Of a stretch of 64,000 nt of DNA, positions 9,130 to 17,375 are shown piece after piece; position 1 is the stretch's first letter, and every line of letters starts with the position of its first letter. Origin of the DNA: Pyxidicoccus trucidator (GTDB lineage Bacteria; Myxococcota; Myxococcia; Myxococcales; Myxococcaceae). The position numbers and the translations under genes were made by a program. The notes beneath the pieces were generated by a model that was not told where the DNA came from, did no database searches, and saw nothing but the letters and a program-made list of their open reading frames with translations. The DNA lies in NCBI RefSeq assembly GCF_010894435.1, contig NZ_JAAIXZ010000009.1, positions 62,001 to 126,000 on the forward strand, written 5' to 3'.

Positions 9130-10278
9130 CTACCAAGGCGTCACCACCAGTCGGACCGCGAAGACATTGCGCGTCAGGTCCGCCGCGCCCGCCGAATCCG
9201 CCACACCGACCTGAGCAATCCTGTCCACCGCACCCTGCGCGGAAATGCGCCGGTCAATGCGGTACTCCACACCACCACTCACTGCATAACCCTGCGACAC
9301 CGTCGGCGAGCCGCTGAAGACGCCCCAGTCCTGGGACGGGGCCCGCCCGTTGCGGAAGAAGCTCGCCGCGCCAAACACGTTGAGCTTCTGGGTGAAGCGG
9401 CGGGCCAGCACCACGCCCGCGTAGTCCGCCCACAGCGCGTTGGTGAAGCCGCTCGCGCCCACCAGGTCGTGGCCCACCACCACGCCCACGTCGAGCAGCT
9501 CTCCTTCCCGCTGCAGCTCCAGCCCCACCCGCGGCACCCAGCCGCCCGCCTGGCCATCCGGCGCCAGGTAGCGCACCGGCCCCGCGCGGGCGATGAACGT
9601 CGTGGGCCGCGTCAGCCGGTAGCGCAACCCCGCCGCCGCGCCATGCGCCTGCCCCATGGACCTTTCGTAGAGAAACGCCTGATACCGGTACTCCAGGCCC
9701 AGGCTGAGCCGCCGCGTGGAGCGGTACCACGCCTCCAGCGACGGCGTATGCGCGTAGCCCGGGGACTGGCCCGACTCGAGGATGCGCACCGCCTCGAACT
9801 TGTAGCCGGCGCGCACGTCCAGCCTGTCCGTGGCGCGCGTCGTGAAGCCCAGGCCCGCCTGCGTGAAGAACGTCGGCGCCGTCGAGCGGGCCAGGCCGTC
9901 ACGCGGCAGGGAGGACGGGTCCGTCACGCGGAACACGCGCACCGCCGAGTCCACCCGCAGCCGCCGCGTCAGCACGTGCCGGGCCTCCAGCCCCGCGCGG
10001 TGGTCCAGCGTCACCTTGCCGGAGCCGTGCCGCATCAGGAGGTCCGCCGCGTAGAAGCTGTTCAGCGTCAGCCGCCCGTCCTTCGCCTCCAGGCCCAGCC
10101 GCGGGGTCAGCTTCGTCATCAACTGCCCACCGGCCTCGCCGTCGCCCAGGCGCAGGTCGTCGTCGTAGCGCTCCTCCGCGGTCAGCCGCAGCCGAGGCTC
10201 GAAGACAGTGGCTCCCTGCGCGGCTGGCGCGGCGAGAATCAGACCCGCGAGCAGCCCCTTCTTCCAGTTGCCCTTCAC
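9130..10278 (-). CDS. exoB: ExoB, outer-membrane beta-barrel of the coat exporter
   Basis: 382 residues. A signal peptide (lysines, then GLLAGLILAAPAAQGA) precedes alternating hydrophobic strands rich in aromatic girdle residues, such as GLGFTTRATDRLDVRAGYKF and LSLGLEYRYQAF, typical of an outer-membrane barrel with about 16-18 strands. In M. xanthus ExoB is needed for spore-coat export and is proposed to be the outer-membrane pore partner of the short exporter lipoprotein ExoA. The GTG start at 10278 has GGAGGGCG seven bases upstream and puts the signal peptide first. A longer frame to 10347 would bury it. Confidence 0.88.
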   Translation of the reverse strand: MKGNWKKGLLAGLILAAPAAQGATVFEPRLRLTAEERYDDDLRLGDGEAGGQLMTKLTPRLGLEAKDGRLTLNSFYAADLLMRHGSGKVTLDHRAGLEARHVLTRRLRVDSAVRVFRVTDPSSLPRDGLARSTAPTFFTQAGLGFTTRATDRLDVRAGYKFEAVRILESGQSPGYAHTPSLEAWYRSTRRLSLGLEYRYQAFLYERSMGQAHGAAAGLRYRLTRPTTFIARAGPVRYLAPDGQAGGWVPRVGLELQREGELLDVGVVVGHDLVGASGFTNALWADYAGVVLARRFTQKLNVFGAASFFRNGRAPSQDWGVFSGSPTVSQGYAVSGGVEYRIDRRISAQGAVDRIAQVGVADSAGAADLTRNVFAVRLVVTPW

Positions 10279-10343
10279 CGTCGCCCTCCGTCCCACACGC
10301 CACCCACCGTCCCAGTCCACGACGCCCACGCCCCAAGAGCCCT

Positions 10344-10916
10344 TCACGGCACGACGATGGTGTCACCCGGCCGCAGGATGAGCTCCTGGCCCCCGTCGGG
10401 AGAAATCAGGTCGCTGTAGCGCACCGGAATCTGTCCGCCCTTGGAGTCGGTGCGGATGACGACGATGCCGTCCGAGTTGGCGAAGTCCGTGAAGCCGCCC
10501 GCCAGGGCGATGGCCTGGAGCAGTGACACACGGCCGCGCAGCGGGTAGGCGCCGGGGTTGGCCACCTCGCCGGTGACGAAGACGCGGCTGCTGTTGACCT
10601 CGCGGACAATCACCGTCACGCGGGGCTCCTGCACATACGACTGGAAGCTCTTCTTGAGGTCCTCGGCCAGCTCCGTGGGCGTCTTGCCCGCGGCCTGCAC
10701 CTCGCCCACCATCGGAATGGAGATGAAGCCGTCCGGCCGCACCGGCAGGGTGCGCGACAGCTCCGGATCACGCCACACCGCGATGTCCAGCACGTCCTCG
10801 CGGCCGATGCGGTACGGCTGCTCCGAGTTGTCCACCTTCACCTGCGGCTGGTGGGCACACCCCGACAGGAGCACCACGCCCAACACCGTCCAGAACCCCG
10901 CGCTCGTCTTGCCCAT
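10344..10916 (-). CDS. exoA: ExoA (FdgA), polysaccharide export (OPX) lipoprotein
   Basis: 190 residues, the first gene of the exo operon. A lipoprotein signal with lipobox LSGC precedes a Poly_export (Wza-like) domain (IGREDVLDIAVWRDPELS, FISIPMVGEVQAAGKTP, VTVIVREVNSSRVFVTGEV) and one SLBB-like domain (YPLRGRVSLLQAIALAGGF). It lacks the C-terminal membrane helix of E. coli Wza and so needs a separate barrel, which ExoB would provide. ATG at 10916 follows GGGAGAGCAGACG. A sigma-54-like promoter lies about 78 bases upstream. Confidence 0.93.
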   Translation of the reverse strand: MGKTSAGFWTVLGVVLLSGCAHQPQVKVDNSEQPYRIGREDVLDIAVWRDPELSRTLPVRPDGFISIPMVGEVQAAGKTPTELAEDLKKSFQSYVQEPRVTVIVREVNSSRVFVTGEVANPGAYPLRGRVSLLQAIALAGGFTDFANSDGIVVIRTDSKGGQIPVRYSDLISPDGGQELILRPGDTIVVP

Positions 10917-10993
10917 CGTCTGCTCTCCCTCGCTGCGGATGTCTTGCACGTGGCCTGAAGTCTGATGCGCCACGCTTCCGGCGGCAGTCCCAT

Positions 10994-11009
10994 AGCAGCG
11001 GGTGTGCCA
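10994..11009 (-). promoter_or_regulatory. Sigma-54-type promoter upstream of exoA
   Basis: The minus strand reads TGGCACACCCGCTGCT. GG and GC are separated by exactly 10 bases and the match to TGGCACG-N4-TTGCW is strong. It points at exoA, with the GC element about 78 bases before the ATG. M. xanthus exo expression is developmental and has been linked to NtrC-like activators, which fits a sigma-54 promoter. The transcription start is not known from sequence. Confidence 0.6.
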
Positions 11010-11205
11010 CGCGCCTCGGGGAGGGAAAGTCCATGGATCGTCGTGGGTTACGAAATGCCCTTTCGGGAGGGGTCGCCGGTTCCTGGAAATTTTTCCGGCA
11101 TCGTACCGGCGTCCCATCCAGTGCTTTCTGCAGCCTGGGGACAGATCGGAGAAGAGGTTTGCCCACCCCGGGCCACACACGTTCCCATTCCATACGCGCT
11201 GTGCG

Positions 11206-11221
11206 TGGCACGCGTCTTGAT
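11206..11221 (+). promoter_or_regulatory. Possible sigma-54-like promoter for the small membrane protein gene
   Basis: TGGCACGCGTCTTGAT matches the -24 half fully, but the -12 half reads TTGA rather than TTGC. It lies 63 bases before the ATG at 11284 and shares the 367-bp gap with the exoA promoter. Also in that gap (about 11075-11100) is a GC-GAAATTTTTCC-GC imperfect inverted repeat. Nothing else is evident there. Confidence 0.3.
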
Positions 11222-11283
11222 AACGAAGACGGGCGAGGCAACCAGGTACACACAGCGGGCCGGGGGGCCCGGGAGAGAGGCGG

Positions 11284-11484
11284 ATGAGGAAGGCGGCGGG
11301 GGCGGTGGCGGCGGCGTTCGCAATGGGCACTGGAGCCATGGCGGTGATGGGCGTGACGTTCGCCGCTCATATGGAGGCCGCGGTGCTGGGAGTCGTGGGG
11401 CTGGCCCTGTACGCGAGCAGCGCGCTGCTCAACGGCAAGGCAGTGGCCACGGCAACGCCCGGCGGCGTGGCGAAGCAGGCGTAG
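11284..11484 (+). CDS. Small hypothetical membrane protein
   Basis: 66 residues with two hydrophobic segments: KAAGAVAAAFAMGTGAMAVMG, then AAVLGVVGLALYASSALL. The C-terminal tail is short and polar. The first segment could be a signal peptide or a first helix. GGAGAGAGGCGG precedes the ATG, so translation is likely. It diverges from exoA across a 367-bp regulatory gap. I do not recognise the family. Confidence 0.6.
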   Translation: MRKAAGAVAAAFAMGTGAMAVMGVTFAAHMEAAVLGVVGLALYASSALLNGKAVATATPGGVAKQA

Positions 11485-11704
11485 AGGTTTCACGGAGGCG
11501 GGCCCGGCCTGTAGATGTTGCCGGGTTCCGCCTCCAGGGCCGTGGCTCTACGGGGCCTCCGGCGGGCAGGGACTGGCGCGTCCTGCCGTCCAGTGAACAT
11601 GCCCGCCAAGGCGGCATGGGGACTGCCCCCATTGATGGCGACGGCAGGGTACGCGTCCCCGGACAGACTGCTTGGGTGCTGACGCGCACCGAGGAGACGA
11701 CGGC

Positions 11705-13741
11705 GTGAACCCGGTCCATTCCTCCCCTGCCCTTCCCCGACTTGGCTTCGAGTGGCCCGAAGGCCCGGACTTCCGCAAGGAGCTCGGCCACGAGTGGCTC
11801 GTCACCAATGGCCGCGGCGGCTACGCATCCGGCACGGTGGTGGGCTGCAACACACGCCGCTACCACGGCCTGTTCATTCCCAACCTGGAGAAGCGCGGCC
11901 GCACGGTGCTGCTGGCACGCCTGCTGGAGCACGCGTACGTGGGCGGGAAGGCGTACCGGCTGGACTCCGAGGAGCGCGCGGACGGCGCCACGGACGAAGA
12001 CGGAGCGCTGCACCTGCGGGACTTCCACCTCGACGGGCTCATCCCCGTCTGGGAGTACCAGCTCGGCCCCGCACGGCTGCGACGCAAGCTGGTGATGGTG
12101 CACGGGGAGAACACCGTCTTCATCGCCTGGGAGCACGTGTCCGGGCCGGAGGTGGCCCTGCGGCTGCGCCCCTTCCCCGTGGACCGTCCGCACGACAGGC
12201 CCATCCCCGCCCGCCACCTCACTTCCACCGTCGTCCTCAAGGGCCCGCAGGTGGAGCTGCTGGTCGGTGACGAGGTGCCCCCCCTGCGCCTGCGCGTGTA
12301 CGGCGGCAGCCCGTCACCCTTCGTGGGCCTGGAGCAGACGTCCGCGACGCAGCTCTACCGCGTGGAGAAGGCACGGGGCTACGAGCACACGGAGGTGCAG
12401 CACTCCCCCGGCTACTTCGAGTGCAAGGTCGCTCCGGGCGAAATGCTCGCGCTGGGCGTCACCACGGACAGCGCGTCCTGCCTGGAGAGAGCGCCAGCCG
12501 AGGTCTTCGCGCTGGAGCTGGAGCGCGAGCGGCGGCTGCTGGGCCGGGCGCCCGAGGAGGCCCGCACCGGAGTGCCCGCGCGGCTGGTGCTGGCGGCGGA
12601 CCAGTTCATCATCGACCCGATGCGCGCCTCGGACGACGCCTGGGCACGCTCCATGGGACAGGACGCGCGCAGCGTCATCGCCGGCTACCACTGGTTCACC
12701 GACTGGGGCCGGGACACGATGATTTCGCTCGACGGCCTGACGCTGTGCACCGGCCGCTACCGCGAGGCGGCGGCCATCCTCCTCACCTTCCAGCACTACG
12801 TGCGCGACGGCCTCATCCCCAACTACTTCCCGGACGGCGAGAGCGAGGGCGTCTACCACACGGCCGACGCGACGCTGTGGTTCTTCCACGCGGTGGACCG
12901 GTATCTCGAAGCCACCAGGGACGAGGAGCTGCTGCGGACCATCTTCCCCACGCTGCGCTCCATCATCGAGCACCACCAGAAGGGCACGCGCTTCCACATC
13001 GGCGTGGACCCGGAGGACGGGCTGCTTCGGCAGGGCGCGGAGGGCTATCAGCTCACCTGGATGGACGCGAAGGTGGACGGCTGGGTGGTGACACCCCGGC
13101 GTGGCAAGGCGGTGGAAATCAATGCCCTGTGGTTCAACGCCCTGCGGCTGATGGCCACCTGGACGGAGCGGCTCGGGCACGACGCAAGGCCCTACCTGGC
13201 GGCGGCGGAGAAGGCCTACGGCAGCTTCAACCGGCGCTTCTGGAACGAGAAGCTCCAGTGCCTCTTCGACGTGGTGGATGGCGAGCACGCGAAGGAGGAC
13301 GCGGCCATCCGGCCCAACCAGATGTTCGCCATCTCCCTGAAGCACCCGGTGCTGAACCGGGAGCGCTGGGAGCCCGTGCTGGAGGTAGTGCGGCGCGAAC
13401 TCGTGACGCCGGTGGGCCTGCGCAGCCTGACGCCGGGGCACCCGGACTACAAGGAGAACTACGACGGCGACCTGCGCGCGCGGGACGCGGCGTACCACCA
13501 GGGCACCGTGTGGGGCTGGCTCATCGGCCACTACGTGGACGCGACGATGAAGGTGGACCCGGACGTGAAGGCGGCCCGCGCGCTGCTACGAGGGCTGGAG
13601 GAGCACCTGCTGCATACGGGCATCGGGCAGCTCAGCGAAATCTTCGACGCCACCGAGCCCTACCTGCCGCGAGGCTGCATCGCGCAGGCGTGGAGCGTGG
13701 CGGAGGCGCTGCGCGTCTTCCTGAAGACGCATGTGACGTGA
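11705..13741 (+). CDS. Amylo-alpha-1,6-glucosidase / glycogen debranching family protein
   Basis: 678 residues. The N-terminal GDE_N-type domain opens with HEWLVTNGRGGYASGTVVG and CNTRRYHGLFIP. The C-terminal (alpha/alpha)6 catalytic domain has DWGRDTMISLDGLTL, LIPNYFPDGESEGVYHTADA, YQLTWMDAKVDGWVVTPR, KAVEINALWFNAL and HQGTVWGWLIGHY, all typical of the bacterial GH133-like branch. It would hydrolyse alpha-1,6 branch points in glycogen-like glucans in the cytosol. GTG at 11705 is preceded by GAGGAG. The TTG at 11672 lacks a site. No other glycogen gene is adjacent. Confidence 0.88.
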   Translation: MNPVHSSPALPRLGFEWPEGPDFRKELGHEWLVTNGRGGYASGTVVGCNTRRYHGLFIPNLEKRGRTVLLARLLEHAYVGGKAYRLDSEERADGATDEDGALHLRDFHLDGLIPVWEYQLGPARLRRKLVMVHGENTVFIAWEHVSGPEVALRLRPFPVDRPHDRPIPARHLTSTVVLKGPQVELLVGDEVPPLRLRVYGGSPSPFVGLEQTSATQLYRVEKARGYEHTEVQHSPGYFECKVAPGEMLALGVTTDSASCLERAPAEVFALELERERRLLGRAPEEARTGVPARLVLAADQFIIDPMRASDDAWARSMGQDARSVIAGYHWFTDWGRDTMISLDGLTLCTGRYREAAAILLTFQHYVRDGLIPNYFPDGESEGVYHTADATLWFFHAVDRYLEATRDEELLRTIFPTLRSIIEHHQKGTRFHIGVDPEDGLLRQGAEGYQLTWMDAKVDGWVVTPRRGKAVEINALWFNALRLMATWTERLGHDARPYLAAAEKAYGSFNRRFWNEKLQCLFDVVDGEHAKEDAAIRPNQMFAISLKHPVLNRERWEPVLEVVRRELVTPVGLRSLTPGHPDYKENYDGDLRARDAAYHQGTVWGWLIGHYVDATMKVDPDVKAARALLRGLEEHLLHTGIGQLSEIFDATEPYLPRGCIAQAWSVAEALRVFLKTHVT

Positions 13742-13795
13742 ACTGACCTCACCTGCCCGAGGCTCCGCGAGCATTTCTGAGAACGCATGTGACGT
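13727..13795. repeat. 13-bp direct repeat at the end of the glucosidase gene
   Basis: ACGCATGTGACGT occurs at 13727-13739 (last codons and stop of the glucosidase) and again at 13783-13795, 56 bp downstream. The preceding bases are also similar (TTCCTGAAG against TTTCTGAGA). It looks like a decayed local duplication of the gene's last codons. Confidence 0.6.
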
Positions 13796-13836
13796 AGGCC
13801 CGTGCCCCCGGTGCCGGGGCGCGGAGCCCGCTGAAG

Positions 13837-13867
13837 CCGCGACGGCGACGTCAACCGGCCGTCGCGG
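13837..13867. terminator. Strong hairpin between convergent glucosidase and CPBP genes
   Basis: CCGCGACGGC (13837-13846) and GCCGTCGCGG (13858-13867) form a perfect 10-bp stem with an 11-base loop. It overlaps the stop codon of the CPBP gene and lies downstream of the glucosidase. No T-run is present. It is a plausible bidirectional terminator. Confidence 0.45.
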
Positions 13868-14801
13868 GGGCGCTCTCCCGCCGGGCGCGGCGCCGTGGAA
13901 GGAAGGGCACCCACTGCCCCTGGCGCGCCGCGTACACCAGCAGCAACACTCCGGCGGTGGTGCACAGCAGCAGCGCCACTCCGCCCGCCTCCGCGCCGAA
14001 TCCGCCTCCGGTCCACGCCTCGGGGCCTGACAGCCGACTCTCCAGCAGGCGGTCCACGTCCAGGCCCGAGACCGCGACGCCGAAGAGCGCGCCCTGCGTC
14101 CAGTTCCAGGCGATATGCACCCCGGTGGCGAACCAGAGCGAGCGGGTCAGCATGTACGCCGCGCCGAGCAGCACCCCGGCCTCCAGCGCGATGGCCAGCG
14201 TGGCGAACCACGTGGCATGCGGATTCGTCCCATGGACGAGCCCGAAGAAGGCACTGCTGACGAGCAGCGCCGCGGCCGAGCCCAGCCACTCCTCCAGCAG
14301 CCGGAAGGCGATGCCTCGGAAGGCCACCTCCTCGAAGAAGCCCGCCGCCGAGAAGATGGCTGCCCAGACGAGCGCGTCCCTCGCTTCCTCCTGGAAGGAC
14401 TCCGGGGGTCCTTCCACCAGTTGGTACCAACCGGCCAGGGCCATCACTCCAATCACCGCGCTCATCAGCCCCAGGCCCAGCAGCAGGCCCCACCCGACGT
14501 CCCGGAGAGCGCCCTGCCACCCCAGGCCCAACTGCGCGAGCGTGCGGCGACCGATGCCCCACTCCACCAGCCACAGCGCCAGCACGACGGTGACGGCGTT
14601 CTTCAGCGCGAAGACTCCCGTGCGAAGGTTGGCGGACGGGAGCCGGTCCAGCCGGAGCACGGCGCCGAGCCAGTGGAACAGCGCGGAGAGCACCACCGCG
14701 AGCACGAGGCAGAGCACCAGCCGGGTGAACGGGTGATGCAAGACGCGGCGAAAGGTGGATTGCGAGTCCATGGTCATGGGCGTCCAGCGCGCCTCGCTCA
14801 T
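13851..14801 (-). CDS. CPBP-family intramembrane metalloprotease
   Basis: About 316 residues and roughly eight hydrophobic segments. The CPBP (Abi) motifs are present in order: EEVAFRG in GFFEEVAFRGIAFRLLEEW (motif 1), FFGLVHG (motif 2) and HIAWNW (motif 3). The glutamates and histidines are the expected metal ligands of a Rce1-like intramembrane protease. Substrates are unknown. I took ATG 14801; ATG 14777 and 14771 are alternatives, and none has a strong ribosome site. The frame stays open upstream into the tandem repeats, giving a repetitive extension I consider non-coding. Confidence 0.82.
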   Translation of the reverse strand: MSEARWTPMTMDSQSTFRRVLHHPFTRLVLCLVLAVVLSALFHWLGAVLRLDRLPSANLRTGVFALKNAVTVVLALWLVEWGIGRRTLAQLGLGWQGALRDVGWGLLLGLGLMSAVIGVMALAGWYQLVEGPPESFQEEARDALVWAAIFSAAGFFEEVAFRGIAFRLLEEWLGSAAALLVSSAFFGLVHGTNPHATWFATLAIALEAGVLLGAAYMLTRSLWFATGVHIAWNWTQGALFGVAVSGLDVDRLLESRLSGPEAWTGGGFGAEAGGVALLLCTTAGVLLLVYAARQGQWVPFLPRRRARRESAPATAG

Positions 14802-14827
14802 GCTCGCACGCGGGCACCATGGCGTCA

Positions 14828-14960
14828 CCCAGGACGTACGCAAGAGCGCGTGGACGCGGCGCTGAACCAGGACGTACGCAGGTGCGCGTGGAGGCAGCGT
14901 TGAACCAGGACGTACGCAGGTGCGCGTAGACGCGGCGCTGAACCAGGACGTACGCAGATG
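14828..14960. repeat. 38-bp tandem repeat, three units plus a partial
   Basis: Units start at 14828, 14866, 14904 and 14942 (partial), each 38 bp, with shared core AGGACGTACGCAGG and end GCGGCGCTGA. Units differ at a few bases. There are no spacers, so it is not a CRISPR. It lies between the CPBP gene start and a second, unrelated minisatellite. Confidence 0.85.
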
Positions 14961-15038
14961 GGGAGAGGGTCGAGCCTGGCGACCTTGGCCTGGGCCGCGT
15001 GCTGACGCTCGCTCACTGCAAGGCCAGCAGCGAAGGAG

Positions 15039-15358
15039 CTCCGCTGCAAGACCGGCGGTGAAGGTTCTCCGCTGCAAGACCGGCGGTGAAGAATCTCCGC
15101 TGCAAGACCGGCGGTGAAGGCTCTCCGCTGCAAGGTCGGCGGTGAAGGCTCTCCGCCGCAAGGTCGGCGGTGACGACTCTCCGCTTCAAGGTCGGCAGTG
15201 AAGGCTCTCCGCCCCAAGGTCGGCGGTGACGACTCTCCGCTTCAAGGTCGGCAGTGAAGGCTCTCCGCCCCAAGGTCGGCGGTGACGACTCTCCGCTGCA
15301 AGGTCGGCGGTGACAACTCTCCGCTGCAAGGTCGGCGGTGAAGGCTCTCCGCCGCAAG
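15039..15358. repeat. 28-bp tandem repeat, eleven units plus a partial
   Basis: Eleven contiguous 28-bp units run from 15039 to 15346, with a partial unit to 15358 and a degraded one before 15039. The consensus begins CTCCGCTGCAAGGTCGGCGG and ends TGAAGGCT. Variation is patterned: GACC in the first three units and GGTC later, with alternating TTCAAG/CCCAAG units from 15179 to 15290 that imply duplication of a two-unit block. There are no spacers. The period is not a multiple of three, yet several frames stay open on both strands. Confidence 0.92.
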
Positions 15359-15522
15359 CCCATGTAGTGAGCCGCACCCGACGACTGCCCCGGTCGCGAG
15401 TTCTCACAACCCGATGCGTTGGCCACAGTGCATCCCCATGTCAGACCCACCCGGTAGACAGGTCCTGGCGGAAGGAACGTTCATTCCTGCCGACAGCCGC
15501 CCGGGGCGGGAGGGGGACGGGG

Positions 15523-16353
15523 ATGCGGATTCTGGAGATGATGCACGCCGAGGCCATGCGCGATGCGGCGGCCCTGCTGGCGCGGCGGGGATACGACAAC
15601 GTGCAGGCCTGCGAGCTGGCGCGGGCCCTGCGCATCTCGGTGGGTACGTTGTACCGGTACTACGGCAGCAAGCAGGGCCTGGCGCTGGCGGTGCGCGACT
15701 TCGCCGAGAAGGAGCTCAGCTACCAGGCCGACGTCGCCTTCTTCATGAAGCATGTGCAACCGGGCGTGGACTTCGGCCGGGCCTTCCACGCCTTCTGGTC
15801 CGAGCTGGCCTGGTGGGCGCTACAGAATCCGGACCTGTTCAACTTCACCTTCCTGCACTGGCACGCGAATGAGTACGGGCCGCACTCGCCCCTTGCCCCC
15901 GGGCCTCGGGTGCCAGGAGCCCTCCTCCAGCAGCAGTCGAACGGAGGCGCAACCCGGGCGCTGGTCCGCCAGGTGCTGGAGTCAGGCGCGCGCGAGGGAA
16001 TACTCATGCCCGGCTGCGTCCGGATGGGCGAGGGGCTCGTATGGGGGACGCTGGTGGAGCTTGCTCGCGCGGCGGTCCAGGCAGGCGCGCAGGTGGGCGA
16101 AGCCGACGTGCGTGCCTCGGCCCACGCTCTCTGGCGAGCCCTGGCGCGTGCAGAAGACTCCGGTCCCCGAGGCTCCGGCACTGCTCCCTCGGGCACGGAT
16201 GGGCCCTCACTCTCGACGCCCGGTGGCCTCGCGACAGCGCCTGCGCCCGCAGTGACAGAAGGACTGGTGGCCGACTCGCCACCCTCGGGCGACCTGCGCC
16301 CCCCGCAGCCGGAAGCGTGGGGGGCTGACTCATGCCCAGAGGGCGAAGCGCCC
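15523..16353 (+). CDS. TetR/AcrR-family regulator with no credible stop codon
   Basis: From ATG 15523 (preceded by GGGAGGGGG) the protein shows a TetR helix-turn-helix: AAALLARRGYDNVQACELAR, then ALRISVGTLYRYYGSKQGLA. A ligand-binding-like domain follows to about residue 215 (ending LWRALARAEDS). The frame does not stop there. It continues through a Pro/Ser/Gly-rich stretch and then antisense to the whole SDR gene until a TGA at 17506-17508. I end the feature just before the SDR gene. Stops in the other two frames at 16255 and 16328 suggest a frameshift near 16.15-16.25 kb that removed the original end. Confidence 0.6.
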
Positions 16354-16356
16354 CCG

Positions 16357-17151
16357 TCAGGCGATGGCGCGCACCACTCCGCCGTCCACTCGCAGCGCGG
16401 CGCCGTTGATGCCCGAGGACTTCGGGCTGCAGACGAAGGTCACCAGCGAGGCAATCTCGTCCGGCCGCTCGAAGCGCTGGAGCAGCGAGGAAGGACGTGC
16501 CGACTTGAAGAAGTCGCGCTCCACCGTGGCCACGTCCACGCCCTGCTGGTTCGACAGGTTCTTGAGGAACTCCTCCACTCCCTCGGAGCGCGTGGGGCCG
16601 GGGAGGATGGAGTTCACCGTGACGTTCGTCCCGACGGTGCTCTCCGCGATGCCTCGCGCCAGGGCAATCTGCGCCGTCTTGGTGACGCCGTAGTCGACCA
16701 TCTCCACCGGAATCTGGATGCCCGACTCGCTGGAGATGAAGAGGATGCGGCCCCAGTTCTTCTCGCGCATGCCCTTCAGGTAGTGGCGGCTCAGCCGGAC
16801 GCCGCTCATCACGTTCACCTCGAAGATGTTGAACCAGTCCTCGTCGGTGATTTCCTCGAACGGGTGCGGCTTGAACGCGCCCAGGTTGTTCACCAGGATG
16901 TCCACGCGCGGAACCGCCTGGAGCATCTTGCTCACGCCCTCGCGAGTCCCCAGGTCGCCCGCCACGCCCCGCAGCTTCGCGCCCGGCTGCTTCCCGCGAA
17001 GCTCCTTCAGCGCCGCGTCCACGCGCTCCTGCGTGCGTCCATTGACGATGACCTCTGCCCCCTCGCGCGCCAGCGCCTCCGCGATGGCCAGGCCGATGCC
17101 CGCCGTGGAGCCGCTCACCAGCGCAACCTTGTCCTTCAGTTCCAGGTCCAT
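16357..17151 (-). CDS. Short-chain dehydrogenase/reductase
   Basis: 264 residues, classical SDR. The cofactor motif is VSGSTAGIG, followed by NNLG, a catalytic serine in FISSESG and YGVTK as the catalytic Tyr-x3-Lys. The C-terminus GINGAALRVDGGVVRAIA is typical. RT in NGRTQER after the second beta strand suggests NADP(H). The substrate is unknown. ATG at 17151 has GGGAG eight bases upstream. It lies tail-to-tail with the TetR-like gene. Confidence 0.85.
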   Translation of the reverse strand: MDLELKDKVALVSGSTAGIGLAIAEALAREGAEVIVNGRTQERVDAALKELRGKQPGAKLRGVAGDLGTREGVSKMLQAVPRVDILVNNLGAFKPHPFEEITDEDWFNIFEVNVMSGVRLSRHYLKGMREKNWGRILFISSESGIQIPVEMVDYGVTKTAQIALARGIAESTVGTNVTVNSILPGPTRSEGVEEFLKNLSNQQGVDVATVERDFFKSARPSSLLQRFERPDEIASLVTFVCSPKSSGINGAALRVDGGVVRAIA

Positions 17152-17375
17152 CCGTTCCACTCCCGCAGTTGGTCGCACGCTTTAACGATGGGCGCGGCCG
17201 GGCGCACGCTTCCGTGCAGAGGGCGCAGCCTGTCCCGGAAGCTCCACGCGCGCACACCACTTTCACCGCGAGTGTCCGCTCCCGGGCCCGGGCCTGGAGT
17301 CCGGGGCTCCCGCACGCGGCGCGACACATTCACCACTGGCCCTCGGCGCCCCGCCCTGCTCTATGTTCCGCCGCC

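Noticed and set aside
11672-11704. TTG start of the glucosidase
   Set aside because: GTG 11705 has GAGGAG at the right distance and removes eleven unconserved residues.
11485-11704. Riboswitch upstream of the glucosidase
   Set aside because: There are hairpins such as GCCCGCC-AA-GGCGGC near 11600, but no known riboswitch core could be recognised.
14802-15161. Repeat-rich N-terminal extension of the CPBP protease
   Set aside because: The frame is open only because of GC-rich tandem repeats. The text has no membrane or protease content and the conserved part starts at 14801.
15039-15358. CRISPR array
   Set aside because: Repeats are contiguous 28-bp units without spacers, and no cas gene is in the window.
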